DNA from: CAZOHN01 sp964579325
GTDB taxonomy: Bacteria > Pseudomonadota > Alphaproteobacteria > Rhodobacterales > Rhodobacteraceae
NCBI GenBank assembly: GCA_964579325.1
Contig: CAZOHN010000057.1
Location: 1-17,456, forward strand
DNA length: 17,456 bases
Direction: 5' to 3'
The first letter of the stretch is position 1, and every line of letters starts with the position of its first letter. Below, piece by piece: positions 1-6,321 of the stretch. Below the pieces are notes generated by a model. It saw only the letters and a list, made by a program, of their open reading frames with translations, searched no databases and had not been told where the DNA came from. Position numbers and translations under genes: made by a program.

Positions 1-743
1 CGCGCCTTGTAGATCAGCCCGATATGGTTGCAGAGCCACAGGATCGTCTGGAACATGATTGCGGTGTCGGTGGCCGGAGCGGTCACGTCGGCGCCGAGCG
101 GCAGCATGTAGGCCGTGAGGTCGTTCGTGGCCTCGATCTCGATCCGGGCGCGGCGCCAGGCGTTGTCGGCCTCACGCAGTTCCTTCTGCTTGCTGCGCAA
201 GTCGCCGAGGGCACCGAGGATTTCTGCCATCGTCGGGGGATCCTCGATGGGCAGCCTGTCCCAATGGTAGGCCTCGCGCTCTCTCTGCAGGATGCCGAGT
301 TCGCGCCAGGGCACGCCGATTTCCGGCCAGACCAGACCCGGCGCGAACGGCGCTGCGGTGGCGTTGGAGGCCGGCAGACCCTTGTGCAGACCCTTGTGGA
401 GCCCTTTGTGTAGCCCCTTGTGCAGGCCCTTGTGCAGGGCGCTGCTCTTGTGGAGCTTGCCTTGGCCGACGGTGACGGGGGCCGTGATCCGGCCAAGGTT
501 CATGCCGGACAACTCACCCAGAAGGGCATCCACGATGTTGAAGAGCGTCCGCAGCACTTCCGCACCCTTGTCAGAAGAAGTTTCTGGGGGTCTGGGTAGT
601 TCCTTAACCTTATCGCCATATGTCTTGACGACCCTTTCGATTTCGGCCTTTGCCGGGTTGTCCTCGACCACCCGGATCTCGTCGCCCCAGACAATGAGCT
701 TCGCGCTCTGCAGCAATTTGGTGTAGTCGGTGTACTTCCCCAT
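1..743 (-). CDS. Unknown protein with (Leu-His-Lys-Gly)x5 repeat; 3' end outside window
   Basis: I do not recognise a family. A frame of 247 codons runs without a stop from ATG at 743 to the left edge, so the C-terminus is missing. The start lies 12 nt after the stop of the BTAD regulator and has a GAAGGGA ribosome-binding site just upstream, so translation from the same transcript is likely. Visible parts: a charged, helical-looking N-terminal region (residues 1-95), five tandem LHKG units at residues 103-123 preceded by a degenerate LHKSSA unit, a Trp/Pro-containing stretch, then a charged helix rich in Arg/Glu/Lys (about 175-200). Differences between the 12-nt units are all synonymous (Leu CTG/CTA/CTC, Lys AAG/AAA, Gly GGC/GGG/GGT), which argues for a translated and conserved peptide. 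Codons near the N-terminus are less GC-rich than those of its neighbours. No signal peptide or membrane segment is seen. Existence of the gene is fairly secure; its function is unknown. Confidence 0.7.
   Translation of the reverse strand, partial: MGKYTDYTKLLQSAKLIVWGDEIRVVEDNPAKAEIERVVKTYGDKVKELPRPPETSSDKGAEVLRTLFNIVDALLGELSGMNLGRITAPVTVGQGKLHKSSALHKGLHKGLHKGLHKGLHKGLPASNATAAPFAPGLVWPEIGVPWRELGILQREREAYHWDRLPIEDPPTMAEILGALGDLRSKQKELREADNAWRRARIEIEATNDLTAYMLPLGADVTAPATDTAIMFQTILWLCNHIGLIYKA
375..437 (-). repeat. 12-nt tandem repeat encoding LHKG units
   Basis: Five in-frame units of 12 nt plus a terminal Leu codon, coding for LHKG on the minus strand. A sixth, degenerate unit (LHKSSA) extends the array to about 455. 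Units differ only at third codon positions. Confidence 0.85.
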
Positions 744-755
744 CTTCGCGTCCCT

Positions 756-2657
756 TCAGATCAGTTCGTTCGCCTGCAGGCTCGCCGCGAGCGGACGGCC
801 CAGGTGCGGTGGCGTTCGGCGCAACAGGCCCTCGGTCCAGGCCGACAGGTCGTGCCCGGGCCTGAGCGTCAGGATGCGTGTGCGCATCCGGCGGGCGTCG
901 GCGGCGTTGCCGGCGAGTGCGAAGCCGACCATGGCGTAGCGGAGCGCGCCCAGAAAGCGCGGCTTGCGCATGATCGCGCGGTTGGCGAAGAGCAGCGCCT
1001 CGCGGGCGTCGCCCCGAGCCACTGCGACCATCGCGCCGGTCACGTCGTAGGTGTAGCGCCAGGGGCTGAAGGCGCCCACGCGCAGGCAGCGCCGGAGGGC
1101 GGCATCGGCCCCCGCGATGTCGCCGCGCGCAAGCCGCAGCACAGCGAGGTGGTCGAGGTTGAGCGCCAGGTGCGGGGCGCGCTCGCAGGCGCTTTCGAGA
1201 AGCCCCTCGGCAAGGTCATTGCGGGCAAGCATCATGTGCGCGGCATAGCCCGCGAGGCTTTCGCAGAGCGGCAGCAGCGGGTCGGAGAGCGTCAGCTCGC
1301 CGAGCGCCGCGCAAAGGCCGTCGGCGTCGACCTCGGAGGCCCGGCCCAGGCTCTCGTTGGCGCGGAAGATCTGCGTGAAGGCGCGCAGGCAGTGCAGGAC
1401 GGGTGCCCCGCCCGCGTCGATCATCCGCTCGAGCTGCGCCTCGGTCCGGGCGATAAGCGCATCGTCGAGCGAGAAGAGCGCCGCGAGCGCGGTATAGGGG
1501 AAGAGGTCGGGCGCGCCGTCTGCCGCCGGACGGGCGCGCATCCGGTCGATCAGCGCCTCTGCGGCCGGGGCGGCGACCTCGGCATCGTCGGACGAAAGGG
1601 CATCGACCGGATCGGAGAGCCACAGGAGCAGCCGGGATGCGGCCTCCGTGAGACGCAGCCGCAGGGTCAGGCGCGCCCCTCGCCGTTCGACCACCGCCTG
1701 CACCAGGTGCGTCGGACCGCTGCCGGACTCGATGGGCAGCGGTACGGCGGGCGGGTCCTGGCCGCGCAAGTCGTGGATCGCGAGCGCGGTGGTCTGGGAC
1801 AAGAGATGCACGAGCGTATCGCAAACGGCATCGGCGCGCAGGAGATCGGCGGAATGCAGTCCCGCGTGAACGGCGGGCAGGAGGCCGAGGGCGAGGCGCA
1901 GCTCGCTCCGGGCCGTCGAGACGCGGGCAGGCGCGGGGCCGCCATTGTCCTGCCAAACCGGGTCATCCGATGTCCGGGCAGCCGGTGCGGCGTGCGACGA
2001 CCGCATCTCGCGCAGCCACTCCTCGAAAGGCTCGGCATCCTTGAGGTCGAGGTCCATGCCCTCGAGGAACTGACCGGCTTCCGCCCCCGCCTCCTCGCGC
2101 GGCGCCCGGACCAGAATGCGTCCGTGCGCCAGCGCGATGGTCTGTCGATCGCTTCGCAGGACGTCGGCGCCGAGCGCAGCGAGATCCTGCCGGAGCAGGT
2201 AAAGCGCGGTGCGCAGGTTCGCCGAGGCGCGCTCGGGCTCGGCCATGCCCCAGAACATCTCCTGCAGCGTCCGGCGTGCCTTGATCTGCCCCGGCGCGGT
2301 GGCGAGTACCGCCAGAAGCGCCTGGCGGAGCTGACTTCCCGGGGTGATGTCGGCAGCGGGAACGTCGGCGGGCGTGTCGAGGACGAGGCGCATCGGCCCG
2401 GCGACGGTCAAGACCGCGCCAGCGGCCGGACGCGCGTGAGATTGAACGGTCCTGGCGGTGATGGCTGGCTTCAACTCCCCAAGTGAATGACCCTGCCTGA
2501 AATCGGATTTGTCAAAAGCTAACACGCGATCAGCAACCGCCAAAGCTGTTTTGGCGCTGCCCGTACATGTGGAGATTGTAGGCATGGCCGTCCGCCTCGC
2601 CGCCTGCTCCCCCACCCCCGACGAAGCCATCCGCTCGGTTCTGCGCAGGTGCAGCAT
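756..2657 (-). CDS. BTAD/SARP-type transcriptional regulator with C-terminal TPR region
   Basis: The coordinates give the longest frame (633 codons); the true start is probably later. The recognisable part begins at about residue 83 (LTVAGPMRLVL) with an OmpR/SARP-like winged helix. It shows the family pattern of 'P.SQLRQALLAVLA', 'RRTLQEMFW' and 'ASANLRTALYLLRQDL' (about 105-165), ending in a short strand pair (TIALAHGRILV). A bacterial-transcriptional-activation-like helical region follows. The last about 170 residues look like TPR repeats (ARGDIAGADAALRRCLRVG; RKPRFLGALRYAMVGFALAGNAADARRM). Residues 1-80 look non-protein-like and cover a hairpin and a TTGACA promoter-like site, so ATG 2393 or TTG 2411 is a better start, although neither has a strong ribosome-binding site. 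By family knowledge it binds DNA direct repeats and activates transcription. Its place directly after the Slam gene suggests that it controls the lipoprotein-Slam operon, which is inference. Confidence 0.8.
   Translation of the reverse strand: MLHLRRTERMASSGVGEQAARRTAMPTISTCTGSAKTALAVADRVLAFDKSDFRQGHSLGELKPAITARTVQSHARPAAGAVLTVAGPMRLVLDTPADVPAADITPGSQLRQALLAVLATAPGQIKARRTLQEMFWGMAEPERASANLRTALYLLRQDLAALGADVLRSDRQTIALAHGRILVRAPREEAGAEAGQFLEGMDLDLKDAEPFEEWLREMRSSHAAPAARTSDDPVWQDNGGPAPARVSTARSELRLALGLLPAVHAGLHSADLLRADAVCDTLVHLLSQTTALAIHDLRGQDPPAVPLPIESGSGPTHLVQAVVERRGARLTLRLRLTEAASRLLLWLSDPVDALSSDDAEVAAPAAEALIDRMRARPAADGAPDLFPYTALAALFSLDDALIARTEAQLERMIDAGGAPVLHCLRAFTQIFRANESLGRASEVDADGLCAALGELTLSDPLLPLCESLAGYAAHMMLARNDLAEGLLESACERAPHLALNLDHLAVLRLARGDIAGADAALRRCLRVGAFSPWRYTYDVTGAMVAVARGDAREALLFANRAIMRKPRFLGALRYAMVGFALAGNAADARRMRTRILTLRPGHDLSAWTEGLLRRTPPHLGRPLAASLQANELI
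2487..2515 (-). promoter_or_regulatory. Possible promoter of the BTAD regulator
   Basis: A perfect TTGACA hexamer (2515-2510, minus strand) stands out in GC-rich sequence. The element 17 nt downstream (GGTCAT) is only a weak -10. It lies between the Slam stop codon and the probable regulator start at 2393, which would leave a leader of about 90 nt. This is a motif match only. Confidence 0.3.
2538..2556. other. 7-bp perfect hairpin between Slam and the regulator
   Basis: CGCCAAA (2538-2544), a 5-nt loop, then TTTGGCG (2550-2556). It lies about 105 bp after the Slam stop codon and has no T-tract on either strand. It could be a weak attenuator, an operator dyad or chance. Its position inside the N-terminal extension of the longest regulator frame supports the view that this stretch is non-coding. 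Confidence 0.4.
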
Positions 2658-2660
2658 GGT

Positions 2661-4097
2661 TCAGAACCTCCGCACAAAGGACAGCCCGAAGTCGGTGCTC
2701 CAGACGTCGTGGAAGGGTATGTTGCTGTCCTGCCGGCGCCGTGTGACGCTGAGTTCGGGAGTCTGGCCAAGGATGCGGAGGCGCGAGTCGCTCAGTGTCA
2801 GGCGGAGGCTTTGCACATGGTCGCGGCGGGCCACGCCAAAGCCCGGATACTCGCCGTCATACCGGTGGTAGCCGCTGAACACATGGGCACCGGCGGAGAG
2901 CCCCGTGGGGAAGGTATGGCGCAGGCCGACCTCAAGCCCGAAGTCGGTATGTGACAGATGAGGCGCCTTCGCATCTTCGCGCAGTGCCGGGAGTTCGACC
3001 GAAACCACGGTCCGGCGCGAGACGGCCCAGTCGAGACCCAGACGCGCCGAGAGGAGCGTGCCGTCGCGGAAGGGCTCCTCCGGGTGGTCCTGTGCCAGCC
3101 ACTCGGTGGAGGCGGAGAACCGGAGCCTCGGGCTGACGAGGTGCTCGACCGCAAGACCGATACCGGCCTGACGGCGGTGCAGGTGCCCGTCCTTGAACAG
3201 GAACGCGACCCGTGGGCCGAAGGAGAGGCCGCCCCGGTCGAAGCGGCGGGCGAAGTCGAGGCGCAGGCCAAGCTCGGCCTCGTCCGGCTTGGGCGCCTTG
3301 CCATAGAGACGGAGATCGCCGCCGCCGGAGAGGATGGCCAGCCAGTGCTCTCCCAGGTCCCAGCGCCGCCAGGCCGTCGCACCGAAGGTGAGGCCGACGC
3401 CGCCGTATTCGCGCGATCCGGGGTCGAGAACGAAGGGCAGGCCGCCGAGTTCGACGGTTTCGGCGCGCGTGCCGCCCGTGAGGTTCGACGAGGGCAGGAA
3501 CGCGAAGCGGAGCGCGACCCCGCTGCGCGGTTCGGCGGCCCTTGTCGGCTGCGCCACAGCGGGGGGAGGCCCCGACGCAGCCTCCCTCTGCGCCGGGACA
3601 GGTGCGGGCGCGGGAGCGGCGACGGGCGCGGGGGGCGCTGCCGACGGCTGGCTGCGGGGCGCCGGTCGCGGCGCGGCGCCGGAGCGGGCGGCTGGCGCCG
3701 TCACCGCCTCGCGCAGTTGCGGGCTGCGACCGGTGCGCGCCAGCGTTTCGGCCTCGCGCCGGGCCTGGCCTTGCCTGCCGAGCCGGTCGAGCGCCACGAC
3801 GAGCTGGAGCCGCGACGGCTCGAACCCGGGTGCGACGGAGAGGATCGCGCGGAAGATCTCGGCTGCGGTCGCCGGATCGCCCGAGCGCAGGGCGATGAGA
3901 CCTTCGAGATGCGCGAGGTGAAGGGCCGCGTCCGGGCGCCCGGAGACCTCGGCCTCGGCGATGCGCCGCGCGTCGGCATGATCGCCCCGGGCGAGGGCCT
4001 CGGCGACGGTGGCGGCTTGCGCCGTCGCGGAGGGTGGCGCCGCCAGCGCGAACACGACAAGCGCGGCTCCGGCAAGTCTGATGGATGTCCTGAACAT
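2661..4097 (-). CDS. Slam-type surface lipoprotein assembly modifier (type XI secretion outer-membrane translocon)
   Basis: 478 aa from ATG 4097, chosen because it has GGGGGCAAG just upstream and opens a clean Sec signal peptide (hydrophobic residues 8-20, AQA cleavage at about 26-28). Residues 30-130 are TPR-like helices. Residues 133-190 form a Pro/Ala-rich linker. Residues 193-478 look like the DUF560 outer-membrane beta-barrel, with the family-like motifs 'LPSSNLTGGT', 'LGGLPFVLD' and a C-terminal 'RRQDSNIPFHDVWSTDFGLSFVRRF'-type ending finishing in Phe. Slam proteins (first described in Neisseria) move lipoproteins with TbpB-like barrels to the outer leaflet of the outer membrane, and the total length is close to that of Neisseria Slam1. 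The upstream neighbour is such a lipoprotein, so the two are taken as translocon and cargo. The long low-complexity linker between TPR and barrel is unusual in my recollection of the family. Confidence 0.85.
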   Translation of the reverse strand: MFRTSIRLAGAALVVFALAAPPSATAQAATVAEALARGDHADARRIAEAEVSGRPDAALHLAHLEGLIALRSGDPATAAEIFRAILSVAPGFEPSRLQLVVALDRLGRQGQARREAETLARTGRSPQLREAVTAPAARSGAAPRPAPRSQPSAAPPAPVAAPAPAPVPAQREAASGPPPAVAQPTRAAEPRSGVALRFAFLPSSNLTGGTRAETVELGGLPFVLDPGSREYGGVGLTFGATAWRRWDLGEHWLAILSGGGDLRLYGKAPKPDEAELGLRLDFARRFDRGGLSFGPRVAFLFKDGHLHRRQAGIGLAVEHLVSPRLRFSASTEWLAQDHPEEPFRDGTLLSARLGLDWAVSRRTVVSVELPALREDAKAPHLSHTDFGLEVGLRHTFPTGLSAGAHVFSGYHRYDGEYPGFGVARRDHVQSLRLTLSDSRLRILGQTPELSVTRRRQDSNIPFHDVWSTDFGLSFVRRF

Positions 4098-4159
4098 GTC
4101 TTGCCCCCAAGTCTGTCTTTCAGTGGTGCGGGCACGACTTGGGGAACATGCCCGCACCG

Positions 4160-4198
4160 GGCCGATCCGCGGCCGTCAGACGACAGCCGCGGAAGGCC
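4160..4198. other. Intercistronic hairpin between lipoprotein and Slam genes
   Basis: A perfect 7-bp stem CCGCGGC (4167-4173) / GCCGCGG (4186-4192) with a 12-nt loop. It is extended by outer GGCC/GGCC arms (4160-4163 and 4195-4198) across small mismatches. It lies in the 147-nt gap between the two genes with no T-tract, so it is more likely an RNA-stability or partial attenuation element than a classic terminator. Confidence 0.45.
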
Positions 4199-4225
4199 GT
4201 TCCGGACAGGGCGCCCCAAGCCGCC

Positions 4226-4250
4226 CGGTAACCGGTCGGACGGGTTACCG
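4226..4250. other. Hairpin overlapping the lipoprotein stop codon
   Basis: A perfect 8-bp stem CGGTAACC (4226-4233) / GGTTACCG (4243-4250) with a 9-nt loop. It contains the TAA stop of the lipoprotein gene (4247-4245). With the neighbouring hairpin at 4160-4198 it could make downstream Slam expression lower than that of its cargo. Confidence 0.45.
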
Positions 4251-5195
4251 CTCGGCCTGCCAGAGCCCCCAGCCGACCATCCCGCCGCCGCCGGCCGCGG
4301 TGCCGGTCAGGTTGAAGACGCCGGCAGCCTGCTCGGCGGCCGGCCCGTAGAACCCGCCGGAATAGGTCGATCCAGCGTCGATGGTACCGATGGTGGATTC
4401 GAACGTCGCATCGGCCGTCACCGACCCGGTGAAGCCATTGCCGCTGATCGGGGCCGAGCCGAGTGCCACCGACCCGGCGAAGGGTGTCCAGGTGCGGGTC
4501 GGATCGGCATTGCGCGGCTCGCGCGACTCCATGTTTGTGACGCTGCCAGAGACGGTGCCGGCGCCGAAGTTCGCGGTGAGCGCGATATCGCCCCTGGCGT
4601 CACTCACCGCGTCGCCGAAGTTTGCGAAGCCTTCGGCCGATGCAACCCGGACCTGAGCCCGCCCGTCGTAGGTGGCCGTGGGCAGGGCCGCGAGTGCGGA
4701 GGGCCGCGTCTCGGTGCCGGTGACGATGAAGCCGCTCCGGCCGGTCCCGGGGTCGAGGTCGACGAAGTAGTCGAAGGCACGGACGTAGCCCGGGCCGCTG
4801 GGGTCGAGCGCTTCGGCCATCGAGTCGCCGGTCCAGGTCCAGATGCCCGCGCTGGCGACCTCGTAGCCGTAGCCATCGGCGCTCGTGTCCGCCGGCGTGA
4901 ACGAGATCGTGCGCCCTGCCACGGTCAGGTCGAGCCCGCCCGCGGCGTTCTTGCTCACGCTTGCCGTGCCGTCCTCCACAATCTCGGCCGTCTGGGCGTC
5001 GTAGTTTCGCGCGATGGCCGCTGCCGACTGCTGTGTCGCCGTCAGCGTATTGCCATCCTCCAGGGCCTCGGCCGCGCGGCCGGCCACGTCGGCGTAGACG
5101 GCCGTGCCCGAGGTTCCCGCCCCGTTGCTGCCGGAGCAGGCCGCGAGGCCCGCAGTGCTGGCGAGGAGCGCCAGAAGGAATTTCGAGTTGTGCAT
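4245..5195 (-). CDS. Surface lipoprotein with C-terminal TbpB-like beta-barrel (probable Slam cargo)
   Basis: 316 aa from ATG 5195, preceded by a strong GGGAGGTG ribosome-binding site. A GTG at 5222 in the same frame lies before that site and is rejected. Residues 1-19 are a lipoprotein signal peptide with lipobox L17-A18-A19-C20, followed by a Ser/Gly-rich tether with no Asp at +2. Residues 70-165 hold a soluble N-terminal domain with aromatic and Gly-rich strands. Residues about 170-316 have the pattern of the eight-stranded barrel shared by TbpB, hemophilin-type and other Slam substrates: repeated 'G.v.gsvt' strands, then 'YSGGFYGPAAEQAAGVF' and a Gly-rich closing strand. The ligand is unknown; haem, metal-binding protein or other host/environmental factor are family possibilities only. 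It is the first gene of the unit, ahead of Slam. Confidence 0.85.
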   Translation of the reverse strand: MHNSKFLLALLASTAGLAACSGSNGAGTSGTAVYADVAGRAAEALEDGNTLTATQQSAAAIARNYDAQTAEIVEDGTASVSKNAAGGLDLTVAGRTISFTPADTSADGYGYEVASAGIWTWTGDSMAEALDPSGPGYVRAFDYFVDLDPGTGRSGFIVTGTETRPSALAALPTATYDGRAQVRVASAEGFANFGDAVSDARGDIALTANFGAGTVSGSVTNMESREPRNADPTRTWTPFAGSVALGSAPISGNGFTGSVTADATFESTIGTIDAGSTYSGGFYGPAAEQAAGVFNLTGTAAGGGGMVGWGLWQAER

Positions 5196-5254
5196 CCTGC
5201 ACCTCCCAAGTTCGAGTTCCACCCTGTGACCGGCGAGTCGCCGCCACCGGGAGA

Positions 5255-5290
5255 ACTCTGCGCCCCCACCGTCATCGCTCCGTCATCGCG
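5255..5290 (-). promoter_or_regulatory. 11-bp-period direct repeat upstream of the lipoprotein gene (possible SARP operator)
   Basis: Two head-to-tail copies of GCGATGACGG (minus strand, within 5290-5280 and 5279-5269) repeat with a period of 11 bp. SARP/BTAD regulators are known to bind short direct repeats spaced by one 11-bp turn, with the last repeat about 8 bp ahead of the -10. Here CAGAGT (5260-5255) lies exactly 8 bp on, but it matches TATAAT at only three of six bases. The site is about 74 bp before the lipoprotein start. Confidence 0.4.
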
Positions 5291-5315
5291 ACGGCAGTAC
5301 GGGTAGCAGGGGCGT

Positions 5316-5400
5316 TGATGATGTGACCGCCGCCCCCTGCGGCGTCGATGTGCCAGGGTGGGTCTGCGAGCACCGGCAATGGGGTTCGGTCACATCATCA
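5316..5400. repeat. 85-bp segment bounded by 14-bp perfect inverted repeats
   Basis: TGATGATGTGACCG at 5316-5329 and its exact reverse complement at 5387-5400 enclose 57 bp. The ends are 5'-TGA...TCA-3', as in IS3-type termini, but the segment codes for nothing and no target duplication is seen (GGCGT left, GAGCC right). It could be a short non-autonomous element, or the fused ends of a deleted insertion sequence. It borders the decayed OrfA on one side and the lipoprotein promoter region on the other. Confidence 0.6.
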
Positions 5401-5700
5401 GAGCCACGGCTGACAATGGCTCGCCCTTCTTGGGTATCTCGTGGCCCGGCGCGACTCGCGGTTCTCGCGCTTCGGGGCCTTCAACTTCCCGGGCATCTCG
5501 CTCGGGATGCCCGCCCGCTTCCCGCCGTCGACCTCGGCCGTCTTGAGCCAGTCTTTCCGCGTCTGCGGTGTGCAGTCGATCTTGGCAGCGATCGGCATGA
5601 CCGCCTGCCTGTGCGATCCATGCTGGCCCGGATTGCTCAGAACCAAACGCACAGTGCGCTCGTGCACTTCAGGGGCAAGCTCGTTCGTGGTCTTGCGCAA
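5398..5700 (-). pseudogene. IS3-family transposase OrfA remnant
   Basis: 100 codons. The N-terminal helix-turn-helix region is clear: MRKTTNELAPEVHERTVRLVL, then 'MPIAAKIDCTPQTRKDWLKTAE' and 'GKRAGIPSE', typical of IS3-group OrfA. The leucine-zipper end normally reading like 'LERENRELRQANEILRKAS' is degraded to 'APKRENRESRRATRYPRRAS' and then runs into unrelated sequence. With no orfB and a damaged zipper it is very unlikely to work. Confidence 0.75.
5401..5422. other. Short hairpin next to the 14-bp inverted repeat
   Basis: GAGCCA (5401-5406), a 10-nt loop, then TGGCTC (5417-5422). It immediately follows the right arm of the inverted repeat and overlaps the point where similarity to OrfA ends. 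It may be a remnant of the recombination joint. Confidence 0.35.
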
Positions 5701-5753
5701 GATGCTCCACCATACTCAGAAGCTGGAGCCTCCGGCGAACCCGGTGCGGCTCA

Positions 5754-5985
5754 CATCGAGATGAACGGCGACAGGCTTGGCCAAAACTTCGACTGCGCTC
5801 TGATTGTCGGTCAGAGCATCATGGTAGGCGACTTCCTCCGGCGTAGGCCCATTCTCCTCCCCGCCCCTTCGCGCATCGCGTACTTCACGAGCCAGCGCGA
5901 TGAGTTCCCGGAGCGCTTCGACGGTACAGATGGCGTTCGTGTGGTATCGCGCAATGACCTCTTCGAGGCACCCGGAGAACCTGCG
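5754..5985 (-). pseudogene. C-terminal fragment of a type I restriction enzyme HsdR subunit
   Basis: About 77 codons on the minus strand read 'LEEVIARYHTNAICTVEALRELIALAREVRDA', then 'GGEENGPTPEEVAYHDALTDNQSAVEVL'. This matches the helical C-terminal region (DUF3387-type) of HsdR, where the pattern 'RYH.RAI...VIEELIALAKE.R.A..RGE..GL..DE.AFYDAL..N.SA.EV' recurs. It is cut on one side by the IS left end (5753) and on the other by the joint with the P-type ATPase fragment (about 5986-6021). No HsdM or HsdS is in the window. It is a relic and evidence of a lost restriction locus. Confidence 0.7.
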
Positions 5986-6021
5986 CGTCCCGAAACCACA
6001 AAGGGGCATTCGCTCGTGCTG

Positions 6022-6321
6022 GCGCAGCCTATGGCGATGAACACGCTTGTGGCGCTGAAGATCTTCCACCTGTTCTTCATCCGCAACGTCCACGGCACAT
6101 CGCTGACCTGGGACGCGGTGCGCGGGAAGAAGGTCGTGTGGATCGTCGTTGTCATCGTCACGGCGTCTCAGGTCGCAGTAACCTATCTGCCGCCGTTGCA
6201 GACGGCGTTCGGCACCGACGCCGTGCCCTTGGCCGACGGGCTGCTGATCTTCGGGATCGGGGTGGCCTTCTTTGCGCTGATCGAGATCGAAAAGCAGATC
6301 AGGCTGGGTTTGCGCCGATAG
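6022..6321 (+). pseudogene. C-terminal fragment of a cation-transporting P-type ATPase
   Basis: About 99 codons on the plus strand ending at TAG 6321. The text 'MAMNTLVALKIFHLFFIRNVHGTSLTWDAVRGKKVVW' is followed by two hydrophobic segments ('IVVVIVTASQVAVTYLPPL' and 'LLIFGIGVAFFALIEIEKQIRL'). This matches the last transmembrane helices (Cation_ATPase_C region) of P-type cation ATPases. The phosphorylation, nucleotide-binding and first transmembrane parts are absent, so it cannot function. The frame is open upstream to 5323, but that part is antisense to the HsdR and IS remnants and has no ATPase similarity. Confidence 0.7.

Larger units (their letters stand above)
5398..5753 (-). mobile_element. 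Decayed IS3-family insertion sequence (left end and orfA only)
   Basis: An IS left end, reading TGAGCCGCACCGGGTT on the minus strand from 5753 inward, is followed about 50 nt later by an orfA. No orfB is present: similarity stops at about 5419, next to the 14-bp inverted repeat. The left end abuts an HsdR coding fragment exactly, so the element had inserted into that gene before losing its right part. Confidence 0.7.

Noticed and set aside
375..455. CRISPR-like array
   Set aside because: The units are 12 nt, contiguous and in frame with a gene, with no spacers.
804..2486. Long open frame on the plus strand opposite the regulator gene
   Set aside because: Translation is Gly/Arg/Glu-rich with no family pattern; the minus strand carries clear winged-helix and TPR text. 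It is a GC-driven shadow.
2958..5306. Very long open frame (782 codons) on the plus strand across the Slam and lipoprotein genes
   Set aside because: It spans two real genes and their intergenic gap, has low-complexity Arg/Gly/Ala text and no recognisable domain. The minus-strand genes have signal peptides, ribosome-binding sites and family motifs.
5196..5315. Fur or Irr box ahead of the lipoprotein gene
   Set aside because: Searched by eye because TbpB-like systems are often iron-controlled; no AT-rich palindrome of that kind is present.
5323..6021. Upstream extension of the ATPase fragment as a full protein
   Set aside because: That part is antisense to the IS OrfA and HsdR remnants and shows no ATPase motifs.
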